From NCBI RefSeq assembly GCF_014207985.1, contig NZ_JACHMI010000001.1:2277001-2341000 (forward strand): a stretch of DNA of 64,000 nucleotides. The letters run 5' to 3'. A program made the translations under genes and the position numbers. The stretch is from Nonomuraea rubra. Lineage in GTDB: Bacteria > Actinomycetota > Actinomycetes > Streptosporangiales > Streptosporangiaceae. Of this stretch, positions 7,891 to 15,799 are shown one piece after another (position 1 is the stretch's first letter; each line of letters begins with the position of its first letter). The notes beneath the pieces are model-generated. The model was not told the origin of the DNA and did no database searches. It saw only the letters and a list, made by a program, of their open reading frames with translations.

Positions 7891-9180
7891 TTATGCCGAC
7901 TGCTCCTGGGGGCCGTGTTTCCTGGCCATGGCGGCGCGCCCGCGCGGGATCAGGCTCGGGTTGACGTTCCGCAGCACCGCGTCCTCGTTGATCAGCACGC
8001 GGGCCACGTCGGTGCGGCTGGGCACGTCGTACATCACCGGCAGCAGCACCTCCTCCATGATGGCCCGCAGCCCGCGCGCTCCGGTGCCGCGCAGCAGCGC
8101 CAGCTCGGCGATCGCGTCCAGAGCGTCACGGGTGAACTCGAGGTCCACGCCGTCCAGCTCGAACAGCCGCGCGTACTGCTTGACGAGCGCGTTCCTGGGC
8201 TCGGTCAGGATCTGGATCAGCGCGGTGCTGTCGAGGTCGTGCACCGTCGTGATGACCGGCAGGCGTCCGACGAACTCCGGGATCATCCCGTACTTGACCA
8301 GGTCCTCCGGCATGAGCGCCGCCAGCGAGCCGCCGTCGCCGGGCTGCCCGCCCGCCGGGCGCAGCACCGAGTCGAAGCCCGTTCTCCTGTGCCCGACGCG
8401 CTGCTCGATGAGCTGGTCCAGGCCCGCGAAGGCGCCCCCGCAGATGAACAGGACGTTGGTGGTGTCGAGCTGGATGAACTCCTGCTGCGGGTGCTTGCGC
8501 CCGCCCTGGGGCGGCACCGACGCGGTGGTGCCCTCCAGGATGCGCAGCAACGCCTGCTGCACGCCCTCGCCGGAGACGTCGCGCGTGATCGACGGGTTCT
8601 CGCTCTTGCGGGCGATCTTGTCGATCTCGTCGATGTAGACGATGCCGGTCTCGGCCTTGCGTACGTCGTGGTCGGCGGCCTGGATGAGCTTGAGCAGGAT
8701 GTTCTCGACGTCCTCGCCCACGTAGCCGGCCTCGGTCAGCGCCGTCGCGTCGGCGATCGCGAACGGCAGGTCCAGCAGCTTGGCGAGGGTCTGCGCCAGG
8801 AGCGTCTTGCCCGACCCCGACGGCCCGAGCAGCAGGATGTTGGACTTGGCGAGCTCGACGTCGTCGCCGCGCGAGCCGGTGCGGCCGGAGAAGATGCGCT
8901 TGTAGTGGTTGTAGACGGTGACCGACAGCGTCTTCTTGGCCTTCTCCTGGCCGACGACGTGCGCGTCGAGGAAGGCGTAGATCTCGTGCGGCTTGGGCAG
9001 GTCGTCGCGCCTGACCTCGGAAGTCTCCTCCGCCTCTTCCTCGATGATCTCGTTGCAGATCACGATGCATTCCTGGCAGATGTAGACGCCAGGGCCGGCG
9101 ATGAGCCTTCTGACCTGCCGCTGGCTCTTGCCGCAGAACGAGCACTTGAGCTGATCCGCACGATCACCGAGGCGCGCCAT
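7891..9180 (-). CDS. clpX: ClpX-type AAA+ unfoldase, solo copy
   Basis: 429 residues with full ClpX architecture: a Cys4 zinc-binding domain (Cys13, Cys16, Cys35, Cys38), Walker A GPSGSGKT at 119-126, pore loop GYVGE near 152, Walker B IDE at 183-185, pore-2 RKH at 228-230, and sensor 2 in [13 protein letters not shown]. ClpX threads proteins into the ClpP chamber. Two things are odd. No clpP gene is next to it, whereas the main actinobacterial clpX follows clpP1P2. The ClpP-docking tripeptide, usually IGF or VGF followed by Gly, reads TGF followed by Asp at 267-270. It may be a second, specialised ClpX. A GAAGGAG ribosome site supports the ATG. Confidence 0.92.
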   Translation of the reverse strand: MARLGDRADQLKCSFCGKSQRQVRRLIAGPGVYICQECIVICNEIIEEEAEETSEVRRDDLPKPHEIYAFLDAHVVGQEKAKKTLSVTVYNHYKRIFSGRTGSRGDDVELAKSNILLLGPSGSGKTLLAQTLAKLLDLPFAIADATALTEAGYVGEDVENILLKLIQAADHDVRKAETGIVYIDEIDKIARKSENPSITRDVSGEGVQQALLRILEGTTASVPPQGGRKHPQQEFIQLDTTNVLFICGGAFAGLDQLIEQRVGHRRTGFDSVLRPAGGQPGDGGSLAALMPEDLVKYGMIPEFVGRLPVITTVHDLDSTALIQILTEPRNALVKQYARLFELDGVDLEFTRDALDAIAELALLRGTGARGLRAIMEEVLLPVMYDVPSRTDVARVLINEDAVLRNVNPSLIPRGRAAMARKHGPQEQSA

Positions 9181-9681
9181 GTCAATCGCTCCTTCGCCGG
9201 GATTCTCGCCCGGTTGCGAACACTACCCACCGTGACGGGTTTGGGGGCAGAGAGCAATTCGCAGGTCAAGGTGTGGTGGCGGCGGACCTCCGCTCACCTC
9301 GACCTTTCCGCCCGGGCGTGAGACTTCCGGGCGGACGCGGACTTCTGCGTTTTTCGTTCCACAGCGTACACGCCGGGGGCGTACCGGCGACAGGCCGCGC
9401 GGGCGCTCGCTCCCAGGGTCGAATGGCTCCCCGGGAATTACGGCACGGAATGAATTGACGCCGGCGGGTGCGCTTTATATCGGGATCGGCCGGGAGCTCG
9501 AATTCGGCCATTCAGCCGGATTCTCGCCGGCCGCCGGACCAGGGCGGTCGCGGGAAGCGTGTCCCCCGTGAGAGCTACCCGCGACTGTCCACCGGACGGT
9601 GACGATTACGGCCCGCGGGATCCCTAGCGTTCTCGGCGTGACCGCGGCGCACCGGCCGCGGGAGGTCGCTAGGGAGTCGTC
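9181..9681. other. 501-bp gene-free divergent region between clpX and CPBP protease
   Basis: I see no credible gene here. On the minus strand, bases 9207-9221 read GTTCGCAACCGGGCG. This resembles the ClgR operator (GTTCGC, five bases, GCG), but the spacer is six bases. ClgR activates clp genes in actinobacteria, and the position 27-41 bp before the clpX start fits, so it is a weak candidate site. The rest should hold promoters for both flanking genes. Confidence 0.4.
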
Positions 9682-10503
9682 ATGCGTCTGTTGAAGCAGC
9701 TCGTGCCCGCCGTGGTGGTCGCCGCCGCCGGTAACGCGGCCGTGCAGGCGGTGGGGGGAAATCCGTACCTCACCCTGGTCCTCGGCGTCGCGACGGCCGC
9801 GCTCGCGCTGTTCGTGTACGCCAGGACGGTGCGCTGGTCCGAGCGCCGCGAGCCGGCGGAGGTGGCCGCGGCGGGAGCCGTGGCCGCGACCGGCCGCGGG
9901 ATGCTGATCGGCGCCGGGATGTTCGCGGCCGTCATCCTGAACATCGCCTTCCTGGGCGGCTACCGGGTGGACGGCCTGGGCTCGGTGACGGGCGCGGTGG
10001 CGATGATCGGGTTCATGGCCGCCGCCGCCGTGACCGAGGAGGTGATCTTCCGCGGCATCCTGTTCAGGATCGTCGAGGAGCGCCTGGGCACGTGGCTCGC
10101 GCTGGTGCTGACAGCGGTGCTGTTCGGCGTGATGCACCTGTTCAACGCGCACGCCACCCTGTGGGGCGCGATCGCCATCGCCATCGAGGCCGGCGGCATG
10201 CTCGCCGCCGCGTACGCCGCCACCCGCACCCTGTGGCTGCCGATTGGCCTGCACTTCGGCTGGAACTTCGCCGCGGCCGGCATCTTCGCCACCGAGGTCT
10301 CGGGCAACGGCGCGTCCCAGGGCCTGCTGAACGGTGTGACGTCCGGCCCGGCCCTGCTCACCGGCGGCGGGTTCGGGCCGGAGGCGAGCCCGTACGCGGT
10401 GGTGTTCGGCCTGCTGCTGACGGTCGTGTTCATGTCGCTGGCCCGCCGGCGCGGCAACCTCGTCCCGCTGCGGCGCCGCGCGGCCGCTACGCTCTCCCGA
10501 TGA
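9682..10503 (+). CDS. CPBP family intramembrane metalloprotease
   Basis: 273 residues with about seven to eight hydrophobic segments. The CPBP (CAAX protease and bacteriocin-processing) motifs are present: EExxxR as EEVIFR at 119-124, FGxxH-like FGVMHLFN near 149-155, and a C-terminal LPIGLHFGWNF that supplies the last metal ligand. Family members are membrane-embedded metal-dependent proteases that process prenylated proteins or peptides, or release anti-sigma factors. It heads an operon with a sensor kinase and response regulator, and its stop overlaps a possible kinase start. That suggests a role in the same envelope-signalling unit. The ATG at 9682 follows AGGGAG. Confidence 0.88.
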   Translation: MRLLKQLVPAVVVAAAGNAAVQAVGGNPYLTLVLGVATAALALFVYARTVRWSERREPAEVAAAGAVAATGRGMLIGAGMFAAVILNIAFLGGYRVDGLGSVTGAVAMIGFMAAAAVTEEVIFRGILFRIVEERLGTWLALVLTAVLFGVMHLFNAHATLWGAIAIAIEAGGMLAAAYAATRTLWLPIGLHFGWNFAAAGIFATEVSGNGASQGLLNGVTSGPALLTGGGFGPEASPYAVVFGLLLTVVFMSLARRRGNLVPLRRRAAATLSR

Positions 10504-10578
10504 CCGGCCTCAGTCGAGCTCCGGAGCCCGGCCTCAGGCCGGCTCCGGAGCGGCGTGCCCGTTACGCTCTCCCGATGA
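10488..10578. repeat. Duplicated 16-bp junction around a long hairpin (CPBP/kinase boundary)
   Basis: TACGCTCTCCCGATGA occurs at 10488-10503 and exactly again at 10563-10578. The first copy carries the CPBP stop codon with an overlapping ATG; the second carries the ATG of the kinase. Between them is a quasi-palindrome: a 17-base arm at 10518-10534 and a 16-base arm at 10536-10551 that pair with a single bulge. It resembles a small palindromic insert flanked by duplicated target. Confidence 0.75.
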
Positions 10579-11729
10579 TCGACTTCCGGCGGATCGCGGA
10601 GCCGTGGCAGCGGTACGACGTCACGGTCCGGGACCTGCCGTTCGGGCTGGCGCTGGCCGTCGTGTCACTGCTCCCGGCGCTCCACGGCAAGGGGACGCAG
10701 GTCGGCGACCTGCCGGTCCGCCCCATGGACGAGCTGGCGATCCTGGTGATCGCTCTGCAGTCCCTGCCGCTCGCGGTGCGCCGGCGGTGGCCGGCCGTCT
10801 GCCTCGTCCTGGTGTCGCTCGGGTTCGCCCTCGACCAGGTTCTCGCGTACCACCCGCTGGCGAGCAACGCGATGCCCTTCGCGCTCATCAGCGCGGGTGT
10901 CCATCTGGAGCGCGGCCGGCGCATCGCCGTGGCCGGGCTCACCGCGGCGTACGTGCTGCTGGCGGTCGTGCTCAGCCGGCTCGGCGCGAGCGAGCCGCCG
11001 GAAGGGTACGTGGTGTTCTACGTGGCGCTGGCCTTCGCCTGGGGCATCGGCGCGTGGCTGCGCTTCAGCCGGGCCACCGAGGCGGAACGCCGCCGCCACG
11101 TCGCCGAGGCCACCCGCGCCGCCGAGCGCACCCGCATCGCCCGCGAGCTCCACGACGTCGTGACCCACCACGTGACGGCGATGGTCGTCCAGGCCGAGGC
11201 CGCCCGCTACCTGACCGCCGCGCCGGACCGCCTCGACGCGGCCCTGACCGCCGTCACCGACACCGGCCGGCGGGCCATCACCGACCTGCGGCACATGCTG
11301 GACCTGCTCAACCCCGGCCACGACACCGACGGCAGGACACCGTCCGCGGGCGACCTGCACGCGCTCGTGGAGCGGACGCGCCAGGCCGGGCAGCCGGTGG
11401 AGCTCGCGGAGGAGGGCGACCGTGCGGAATCGGCGGGCAGCGCGGAGTTCGTGACCTATAGGGTCGTGCAGGAAGCTCTGACGAATGCCCTCAAATACGC
11501 CCACGGCAGGCCCACCGTGGTTCACGTGCGCTACGGGGAGAAGGAGATCAGCGTGGCGGTCAGCACCGACGGCTCAGGATCCCGGACCGCCTCTCCCGGC
11601 GGGAGCGGGCGCGGCCTGGCGGGGCTCCGGGAGCGGGTCGAGGCCCTCGGCGGCGAGTTCAGCGCCGGCCGCCAGCCGGGCGGCGGCTTCCTCGTCAAGG
11701 CCCGCGTCCCCGCGGGAAGCCCGGCATGA
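10575..11729 (+). CDS. Sensor histidine kinase, HisKA_3 (NarL-partner) type
   Basis: 384 residues: several N-terminal transmembrane helices (about residues 22-160), then a HisKA_3 dimerisation helix with the phospho-acceptor His193 in RIARELHDVVTHHV, an N box QEALTNALKYA, and a glycine box GRGLAGLRERVEALGG. It should autophosphorylate on His193 and pass the phosphate to the response regulator 142 bp downstream. ATG 10575 gives a standard-looking N terminus. An in-frame ATG at 10500 would overlap the CPBP stop and add 25 residues of repeat-derived sequence. The signal is not predictable; most of the sensor part is in the membrane, as in DesK/LiaS-like envelope sensors. Confidence 0.88.
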   Translation: MIDFRRIAEPWQRYDVTVRDLPFGLALAVVSLLPALHGKGTQVGDLPVRPMDELAILVIALQSLPLAVRRRWPAVCLVLVSLGFALDQVLAYHPLASNAMPFALISAGVHLERGRRIAVAGLTAAYVLLAVVLSRLGASEPPEGYVVFYVALAFAWGIGAWLRFSRATEAERRRHVAEATRAAERTRIARELHDVVTHHVTAMVVQAEAARYLTAAPDRLDAALTAVTDTGRRAITDLRHMLDLLNPGHDTDGRTPSAGDLHALVERTRQAGQPVELAEEGDRAESAGSAEFVTYRVVQEALTNALKYAHGRPTVVHVRYGEKEISVAVSTDGSGSRTASPGGSGRGLAGLRERVEALGGEFSAGRQPGGGFLVKARVPAGSPA

Positions 11730-11832
11730 TCCGCCGCGGCGGCCTCCCCGGGAGGTCCGGCATGATCCGCCCGGGTAGGCTCCGCGGGAGGTCCGGCACG
11801 ATCCGCCTGGGTAGCCTCCCCGGGAGGCCCGA
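11725..11832. repeat. Three tandem 36-bp repeats between kinase and regulator
   Basis: Units at 11725-11760, 11761-11796 and 11797-11832 share the frame CAYGATCCGC...GGGAGGYCCGG and differ at a handful of positions. The kinase stop lies inside the first unit, and a partial unit precedes it. Each unit contains CCGGGAGG or similar, which could form small hairpins. Confidence 0.85.
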
Positions 11833-11871
11833 CGCGCTTCGCCGCGGCGGCGGCTGCGCGGGGAGAGCGGC

Positions 11872-12531
11872 GTGAGCGCGCCGGTCCGGGTGCTGGTCTG
11901 CGACGACCAGGCGCTGATCCGCACCGGCTTCGCCACCATCATCGACGCCCAGCCCGACCTGGAGGTGGTGGGCGAGTGCGGCGACGGCCGCGCCGCCGTG
12001 GACCTCGCCGGCCGGCTGAGCCCCGACATCGTGGTCATGGACGTGCGCATGCCGGTGCTCGACGGCATCGAGGCCACCCGCCTCCTGGCCGGCGCCGGCG
12101 TGGCGGACCCCGTCAAGGTGCTCGTGGTGACCACGTTCAACCTGGACGAGTACGTCTACGAGGCGCTGCGCGCGGGAGCCAGCGGGTTCCTGCTCAAGGA
12201 CGCCCCGCCGGCGCAGCTCCTGCACGGCATCCGCACCGTCGCGGCCGGCGCCGCGCTGCTGGCGCCCGAGGTGACCAGGCAGCTCGTCGGCAGGTACGCT
12301 TCCCGCATCCGTCCCACCGACCACGCCCAGGACGACGTGGCGCTGACCCCGCGCGAGCTGGAGGTGCTGCGCCTGATCGCCGACGGCCTGTCCAACAGCG
12401 AGATCGCCGCCACGCTGGTGATCAGCCAGGAGACCGTCAAGACGTACGTGTCGCGCATCCTCACCAAGCTCGACCTGCGCGACCGCGTGCAGGCGGTGGT
12501 CTACGCGTACCGCAACGGCCTGGTGACCTGA
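11872..12531 (+). CDS. NarL/FixJ-type response regulator
   Basis: 219 residues. The receiver domain has the acidic pair Asp11-Asp12, the phospho-acceptor Asp57 in DIVVMDVRMP, a Thr near 85 (VLVVTTFN) and Lys in FLLKDAPP. The LuxR-type DNA-binding domain follows at about 158-219 (LTPRELEVLRLIADGLSNSEIA...VKTYVSRILTKL). It is the cognate regulator of the upstream kinase and most likely controls its own operon and envelope genes. GTG at 11872 is used, with GGGGAG six bases before it. A 142-bp gap with tandem repeats separates it from the kinase, so coupling is looser than usual for such pairs. Confidence 0.92.
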   Translation: MSAPVRVLVCDDQALIRTGFATIIDAQPDLEVVGECGDGRAAVDLAGRLSPDIVVMDVRMPVLDGIEATRLLAGAGVADPVKVLVVTTFNLDEYVYEALRAGASGFLLKDAPPAQLLHGIRTVAAGAALLAPEVTRQLVGRYASRIRPTDHAQDDVALTPRELEVLRLIADGLSNSEIAATLVISQETVKTYVSRILTKLDLRDRVQAVVYAYRNGLVT

Positions 12532-12541
12532 GCGGACGCGG

Positions 12542-13708
12542 TCAGGCGCGTGGGGCGGCCGGCGCGGGCAGGCCCGCGTCGAACAGGCGGGCGTCCACCT
12601 CGTCGAGCGCCAGGCGCAGCGCGCCCAGGGCGACGCTCTCGGCGCCCAGCGTGGAGGCGCGGATCTCGGGGACGCGCAGGCAGGTGCGGCCGAGCTCGCG
12701 GGCGAGCTGGTCGAGGATGAGGTCGGCGGAGCGGGAGAAGCCGCCGCCGAGGACGACGACCTGCGGATCGAGGGTGAGCACCAGGGCGGCGGTGCCGACG
12801 GCGAGGTCGCGGGTGTAGCGGCGGACGGCCGTCCTGGCCACCTTGTCGCCGGCGCGGGCGGCGTTGAACACCCAGGCGGCCGCGTCGTCGGTGCCGATGC
12901 CGGCGGGCAGGCTCGGGCAGTTCTCCAGGTGCGAGGGCGCGGTGAGCCAGCGGACGGCCCGCAGCGCGCCGATCTCGCCCGCGGCGCCGCCGTAGCCGCG
13001 CCGCAGCGCGCCGTCGATGATCAGGCCGGCGCCGGTACGCATGCCCGCCAGCAGGTAGACGATGTCGTCGGCGTCGCGGGCCGCCCCCTGCCAACGTTCG
13101 GCGAGCGCGGCCAGCTTGCAGTCGTTCTCCACCTGGACGGGGCAGGAGAACCGCGCGGCCAGATGCTCGGCCGGGCTCACGCTCTCCCACCCGGGCAGCG
13201 GCGTGAACAGCGCGGTACGGCCGCTGGCGTCGACCGGCCCCGTCACCCCGACGGTGATCGCCCAGATCCCGGCGGGCCGCAGGCCGGCCGCGGCCAGGCA
13301 CTCGTCGATGGCCGCGTCGACGACGGCCAGCCGCGCCGCCGGGCCGGCGTCGGGATCGACCGGCAACCGGCTGGTGGCCGCGACCGTGCCGTCGAGGTCG
13401 GCGAGCATCGCCAGCACCTTGTGGGCGCCGACGTCCACGCCGACCACGTGGCCGGTGCCGGCGTTGAACCGGTAGCGGCGGGCGGGGCGCCCGACGACGC
13501 TGCTGCCGTCGGGCTCGACCACGGTGAGCCAGCCGTCGGCGACCAGGCCCTGCACGATGACGTCCGTGCCGGGCCGGGACAGCCCGGTGCGGGCGGCCAG
13601 CTCCGTGACGGTGGACGGCGGGTTGGCCCGCAGCGCCCTGACGATGCTGAGCGCGTTGAGCTCCCGCATCCGGCTCACGTCCGTCCCGGTCGTGACCTGC
13701 TCGGTCAC
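12542..13708 (-). CDS. ROK family transcriptional regulator (NagC/XylR type)
   Basis: 388 residues: an N-terminal winged helix (residues about 14-70, STVTELAARTGLSRPGTDVIVQGL) followed by a sugar-kinase-like ROK domain with GVDVGAHKVLAMLADLDG and HGAAGEIG-like GYGGAAGEIGAL. The zinc motif CxCGxxGCxE common in ROK proteins is not present; only HLENCPSL occupies that place. This suggests altered or lost metal and sugar binding. ROK regulators usually repress sugar uptake or catabolic genes. No sugar genes flank it, and it is convergent with the response regulator (10-bp gap). Starts with GTG after a GGGGGG purine run. Confidence 0.87.
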   Translation of the reverse strand: MTEQVTTGTDVSRMRELNALSIVRALRANPPSTVTELAARTGLSRPGTDVIVQGLVADGWLTVVEPDGSSVVGRPARRYRFNAGTGHVVGVDVGAHKVLAMLADLDGTVAATSRLPVDPDAGPAARLAVVDAAIDECLAAAGLRPAGIWAITVGVTGPVDASGRTALFTPLPGWESVSPAEHLAARFSCPVQVENDCKLAALAERWQGAARDADDIVYLLAGMRTGAGLIIDGALRRGYGGAAGEIGALRAVRWLTAPSHLENCPSLPAGIGTDDAAAWVFNAARAGDKVARTAVRRYTRDLAVGTAALVLTLDPQVVVLGGGFSRSADLILDQLARELGRTCLRVPEIRASTLGAESVALGALRLALDEVDARLFDAGLPAPAAPRA

Positions 13709-14067
13709 CGTCGCCCCCCTGCTTAACGATGCGCTCTTGACAAAAAGGGTAATGCGACCTCAGGGGATCGGGTACCACTGCCCGTCATCGGCCGGGGCCG
13801 AAGTCCAACCTCCCACCGCCGTCGCGGGCGAACACGTACCGGTCCTTGCGCACGATGGCCGGCTCACCCGGCAGGTGCGTCATCAGGTTCGCCAGCTCCT
13901 GCTCCGCTCCCCGCTCCGCTCGTGATGGGCTTTTGGTACGGCGGCGACAGTGCCATCACCATCGACTCCGTCTCGTTCCAGTGACGCCCGGGGGGCTGGG
14001 GTGTACCCGGCCTCCTCGCCTGGGGGGCAGTTGCTCGAACTTCCGTACGGCCCTTGAATGGGGACTT
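13709..14067. other. 359-bp region with no intact gene
   Basis: Contains the upstream region of the ROK gene (AT-rich TTGACAAAAAGGGTAATG near 13737, not in a clear promoter layout), a probable gene remnant on the minus strand (described separately), and the leader of the small membrane protein. Nothing else is recognisable. Confidence 0.5.
13785..13952 (-). pseudogene. Probable remnant of an unknown gene
   Basis: On the minus strand a short frame ending at a TGA (13785-13787) encodes a protein-like tail containing LANLMTHLPGEPAIVRKDRY and YVFARDGGGRLDFGPGR, with no usable start codon and an upstream stop. An adjacent frame reads WNETESMVMALSPPYQKP, also protein-like, across the GCTCCGCTC repeats near 13905-13920. 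The most economical reading is one gene end broken by a frameshift and truncation. I do not recognise the family, and chance coding-like sequence in high-GC DNA remains possible. Confidence 0.3.
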
Positions 14068-14436
14068 ATGTTCCTCCGCAGCCCCAAGCCCTTCAGCCGG
14101 CGCCCCACCGAACTCCTGATCGGGGTCGGGTTCTTCGTGGCGGTCGCCGCATGCGCGGTTACTGCGCTGCTGGTTCCAGATACGCAGGTCGAGGTGCGGT
14201 TCGCCGCTATGGGGGTGGCGGCTTGTCTGTATGCCGTGGTTGCTGCCGATCTGTGGGCTGCCGCTGTGACGGGGGTTCTGGCGTGGACGTTGGCTACCGG
14301 GTTCCTTACTCATCCTGTGGGGGAGCTGAATGTGACTGGTGGGTCTGATGGGATTAGGCTCCTGGGGATCATGGGGATTTCTTTGGCTGGGGGGCTCTAT
14401 GGGGTCTATCGGCGGCGAGCGGATCTGAAGCGGTGA
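14068..14436 (+). CDS. Small integral membrane protein, unknown function
   Basis: 122 residues with three to four predicted membrane helices (LLIGVGFFVAVAACAVTALL; AAMGVAACLYAVVAADLWAA; VTGVLAWTLATGFL; LLGIMGISLAGGLYGVY) and a basic C terminus (RRRADLKR). No family motif is visible; the layout resembles small sensor or KdpD-like membrane modules without their soluble parts. Third-position GC is lower than in neighbouring genes (many GGG, ATT, CTT codons), suggesting relaxed selection or recent arrival. The frame continues upstream, but ATG 14068 marks the change to membrane-protein composition. Its stop overlaps the GTG of a repeat-encoded 72-codon frame. Confidence 0.6.
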   Translation: MFLRSPKPFSRRPTELLIGVGFFVAVAACAVTALLVPDTQVEVRFAAMGVAACLYAVVAADLWAAAVTGVLAWTLATGFLTHPVGELNVTGGSDGIRLLGIMGISLAGGLYGVYRRRADLKR

Positions 14437-14651
14437 CCGGGGTGGTCGTCGTCGGCCGGGATGTGGATGGGCCGGCTGTTGTGGGGCCTGTTGTTGTCGG
14501 GCCTGCTGTTGTGGAGCCGGTTGCCGTTGGGTCGGCCGTGGTCGGACCGGCTGTTGTCAGTGCGGTTGTCATCGGGTCGGCTGTTGTTGGATCGGCTGTC
14601 ATCGGACCAGCTGTCACGAGACCGACTGTCAACGGGCCGGCGGTCGGCTGA
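14433..14651 (+). repeat. Degenerate ~15-bp repeats; open frame for a Val/Gly/Pro pentapeptide-repeat peptide
   Basis: From 14437 to about 14700 the DNA is a degenerate tandem array based on GGxCCGGCTGTTGTC-like 15-bp units. On the plus strand it gives a 72-codon frame starting with GTG that overlaps the upstream stop (GTGA) and encodes repeats of the form GPAVV, GPVVV, GSAVV. On the minus strand it would read as Thr/Ala/Gly/Pro repeats. It could be translated by coupling, but composition alone does not prove a gene; I treat it as a repeat tract. Confidence 0.6.
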
Positions 14652-14726
14652 CGGCGCCGGTGGTGGCCGTTCGTCGTCGGGCTGGCGGTCGGCTGATGCC
14701 GGTGGCGGCGTCTGCCGGGCCGGCGG

Positions 14727-15656
14727 TCAGCTGAAGGCGCCGGCGGCGGCGTGCTCCTGCACGAGCCGCTCCTGCTCCCCGGTCCAGCCGGCAGCCTCGC
14801 GCAGGGCGGCGAACTCGCGCGCCAGCGAGGTGGCGGACGTGGTGCGCGCGTCCGTGCCGACGGTGACGGCCAGGCCCGATGCCAGCAGCCGGGTGGCGGG
14901 ATGGGCGGCCAGGCTGGGAACGGCTCCGGTCTGCACGTTGCTGATCGGGCACGTCTCCAGCGTGATGCGGTCACGGCGCAGGCGTTCGACCAGCGCGCCG
15001 TCCTCGGCACAACGCACGCCATGGCCGATCCGGCGGGCACCGAGCACGTCGATCGCCTCCCACACGCTCTCGGCCCCCGCCGCCTCGCCCGCGTGCACGG
15101 TGCACGGCAGCCCCGCCCCATGCGCCAGGTCGAACGCGGGCCGGTGCGGCGCCCCGGGGTACAGCCGCTCGTCGCCGGCCAGGTCGAGCCCGCTGACCAC
15201 GCCGCGGTGCCGTACTGCGGCGTCGGCGACGGCGAGACTCTCCTCCGGGCTCTGGTGACGCAGGCAGCACAGCAGCAGTGCCGTACGGACGCCCGTCGCG
15301 GCCCGTCCCTCCGCCAGCCCGGCGGCGACCGCCGACACCCCCTCGTCCAGCGTCATGCCCAGCCGGCCGTGCTGCTGCGGCGCGAACCTCGCCTCACCGT
15401 GAACGACGCCGTCGGCACTCCAGTCCTCCACCAGCTCCCGCGCCGCCCGGCGCAGCGCCTCGGGGGTCTGCAGGACCCGGAGCGGAAGGTCGAAGTAGGT
15501 GAGGTACCGGGTCAGGCTGCCGCATTCGGGAGGCGCGGTGACCAGCTCCACCACCGGCCGGTCCACGGGGATGCCCTGCTCGCGGGCGAGGTCGGCGATG
15601 GTGTCGGGGCGTACGGAGCCGTCGAGGTGACAGTGCAGGTCATGGCGGCCGTTCAT
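14727..15656 (-). CDS. Adenosine deaminase family protein
   Basis: 309 residues of the metal-dependent adenosine/AMP deaminase family. The N-terminal metal site HxH is in DLHCHLDGS (His8, His10), HAGE is in PCTVHAGEAAG, IGHGVRC and CPISNVQTG follow, and the last metal Asp is in TVGTDARTTSATSLAREF. It hydrolyses the 6-amino group of a purine nucleoside, most simply adenosine to inosine. ATG 15656 has GAAGGA ahead of it; the frame extends further upstream without family similarity. The next gene on the same strand side is a nucleoside hydrolase, so the pair would convert adenosine to inosine and then hypoxanthine plus ribose. Probably under LacI control. Confidence 0.88.
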   Translation of the reverse strand: MNGRHDLHCHLDGSVRPDTIADLAREQGIPVDRPVVELVTAPPECGSLTRYLTYFDLPLRVLQTPEALRRAARELVEDWSADGVVHGEARFAPQQHGRLGMTLDEGVSAVAAGLAEGRAATGVRTALLLCCLRHQSPEESLAVADAAVRHRGVVSGLDLAGDERLYPGAPHRPAFDLAHGAGLPCTVHAGEAAGAESVWEAIDVLGARRIGHGVRCAEDGALVERLRRDRITLETCPISNVQTGAVPSLAAHPATRLLASGLAVTVGTDARTTSATSLAREFAALREAAGWTGEQERLVQEHAAAGAFS

Positions 15657-15799
15657 GCAGGTCCTTCTTCCGTCAGGGACGTGACCACGGGGGCGTCCAA
15701 GGGTGTGCGGTTCGGGAGGAATGTGATCAGGACGTTCAACGACATGAGGGACGCGGGGGCGGGGGAGACGAGCGTTCACGGGCGCGGTGATGAGGAGGT

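Noticed and set aside
7864..7892. Promoter TTGACG between clpX and gppA
   Set aside because: It points along the plus strand into the clpX gene, antisense, and has no convincing -10 element.
9207..9221. A firm ClgR operator before clpX
   Set aside because: The spacer is six bases where five are needed; kept only as a weak note in the intergenic entry.
14369..15121. A minus-strand Thr/Pro-rich 250-codon protein across the 14.5-kb repeats
   Set aside because: It overlaps the adenosine deaminase gene in another frame and its content is the reverse reading of the repeat array.
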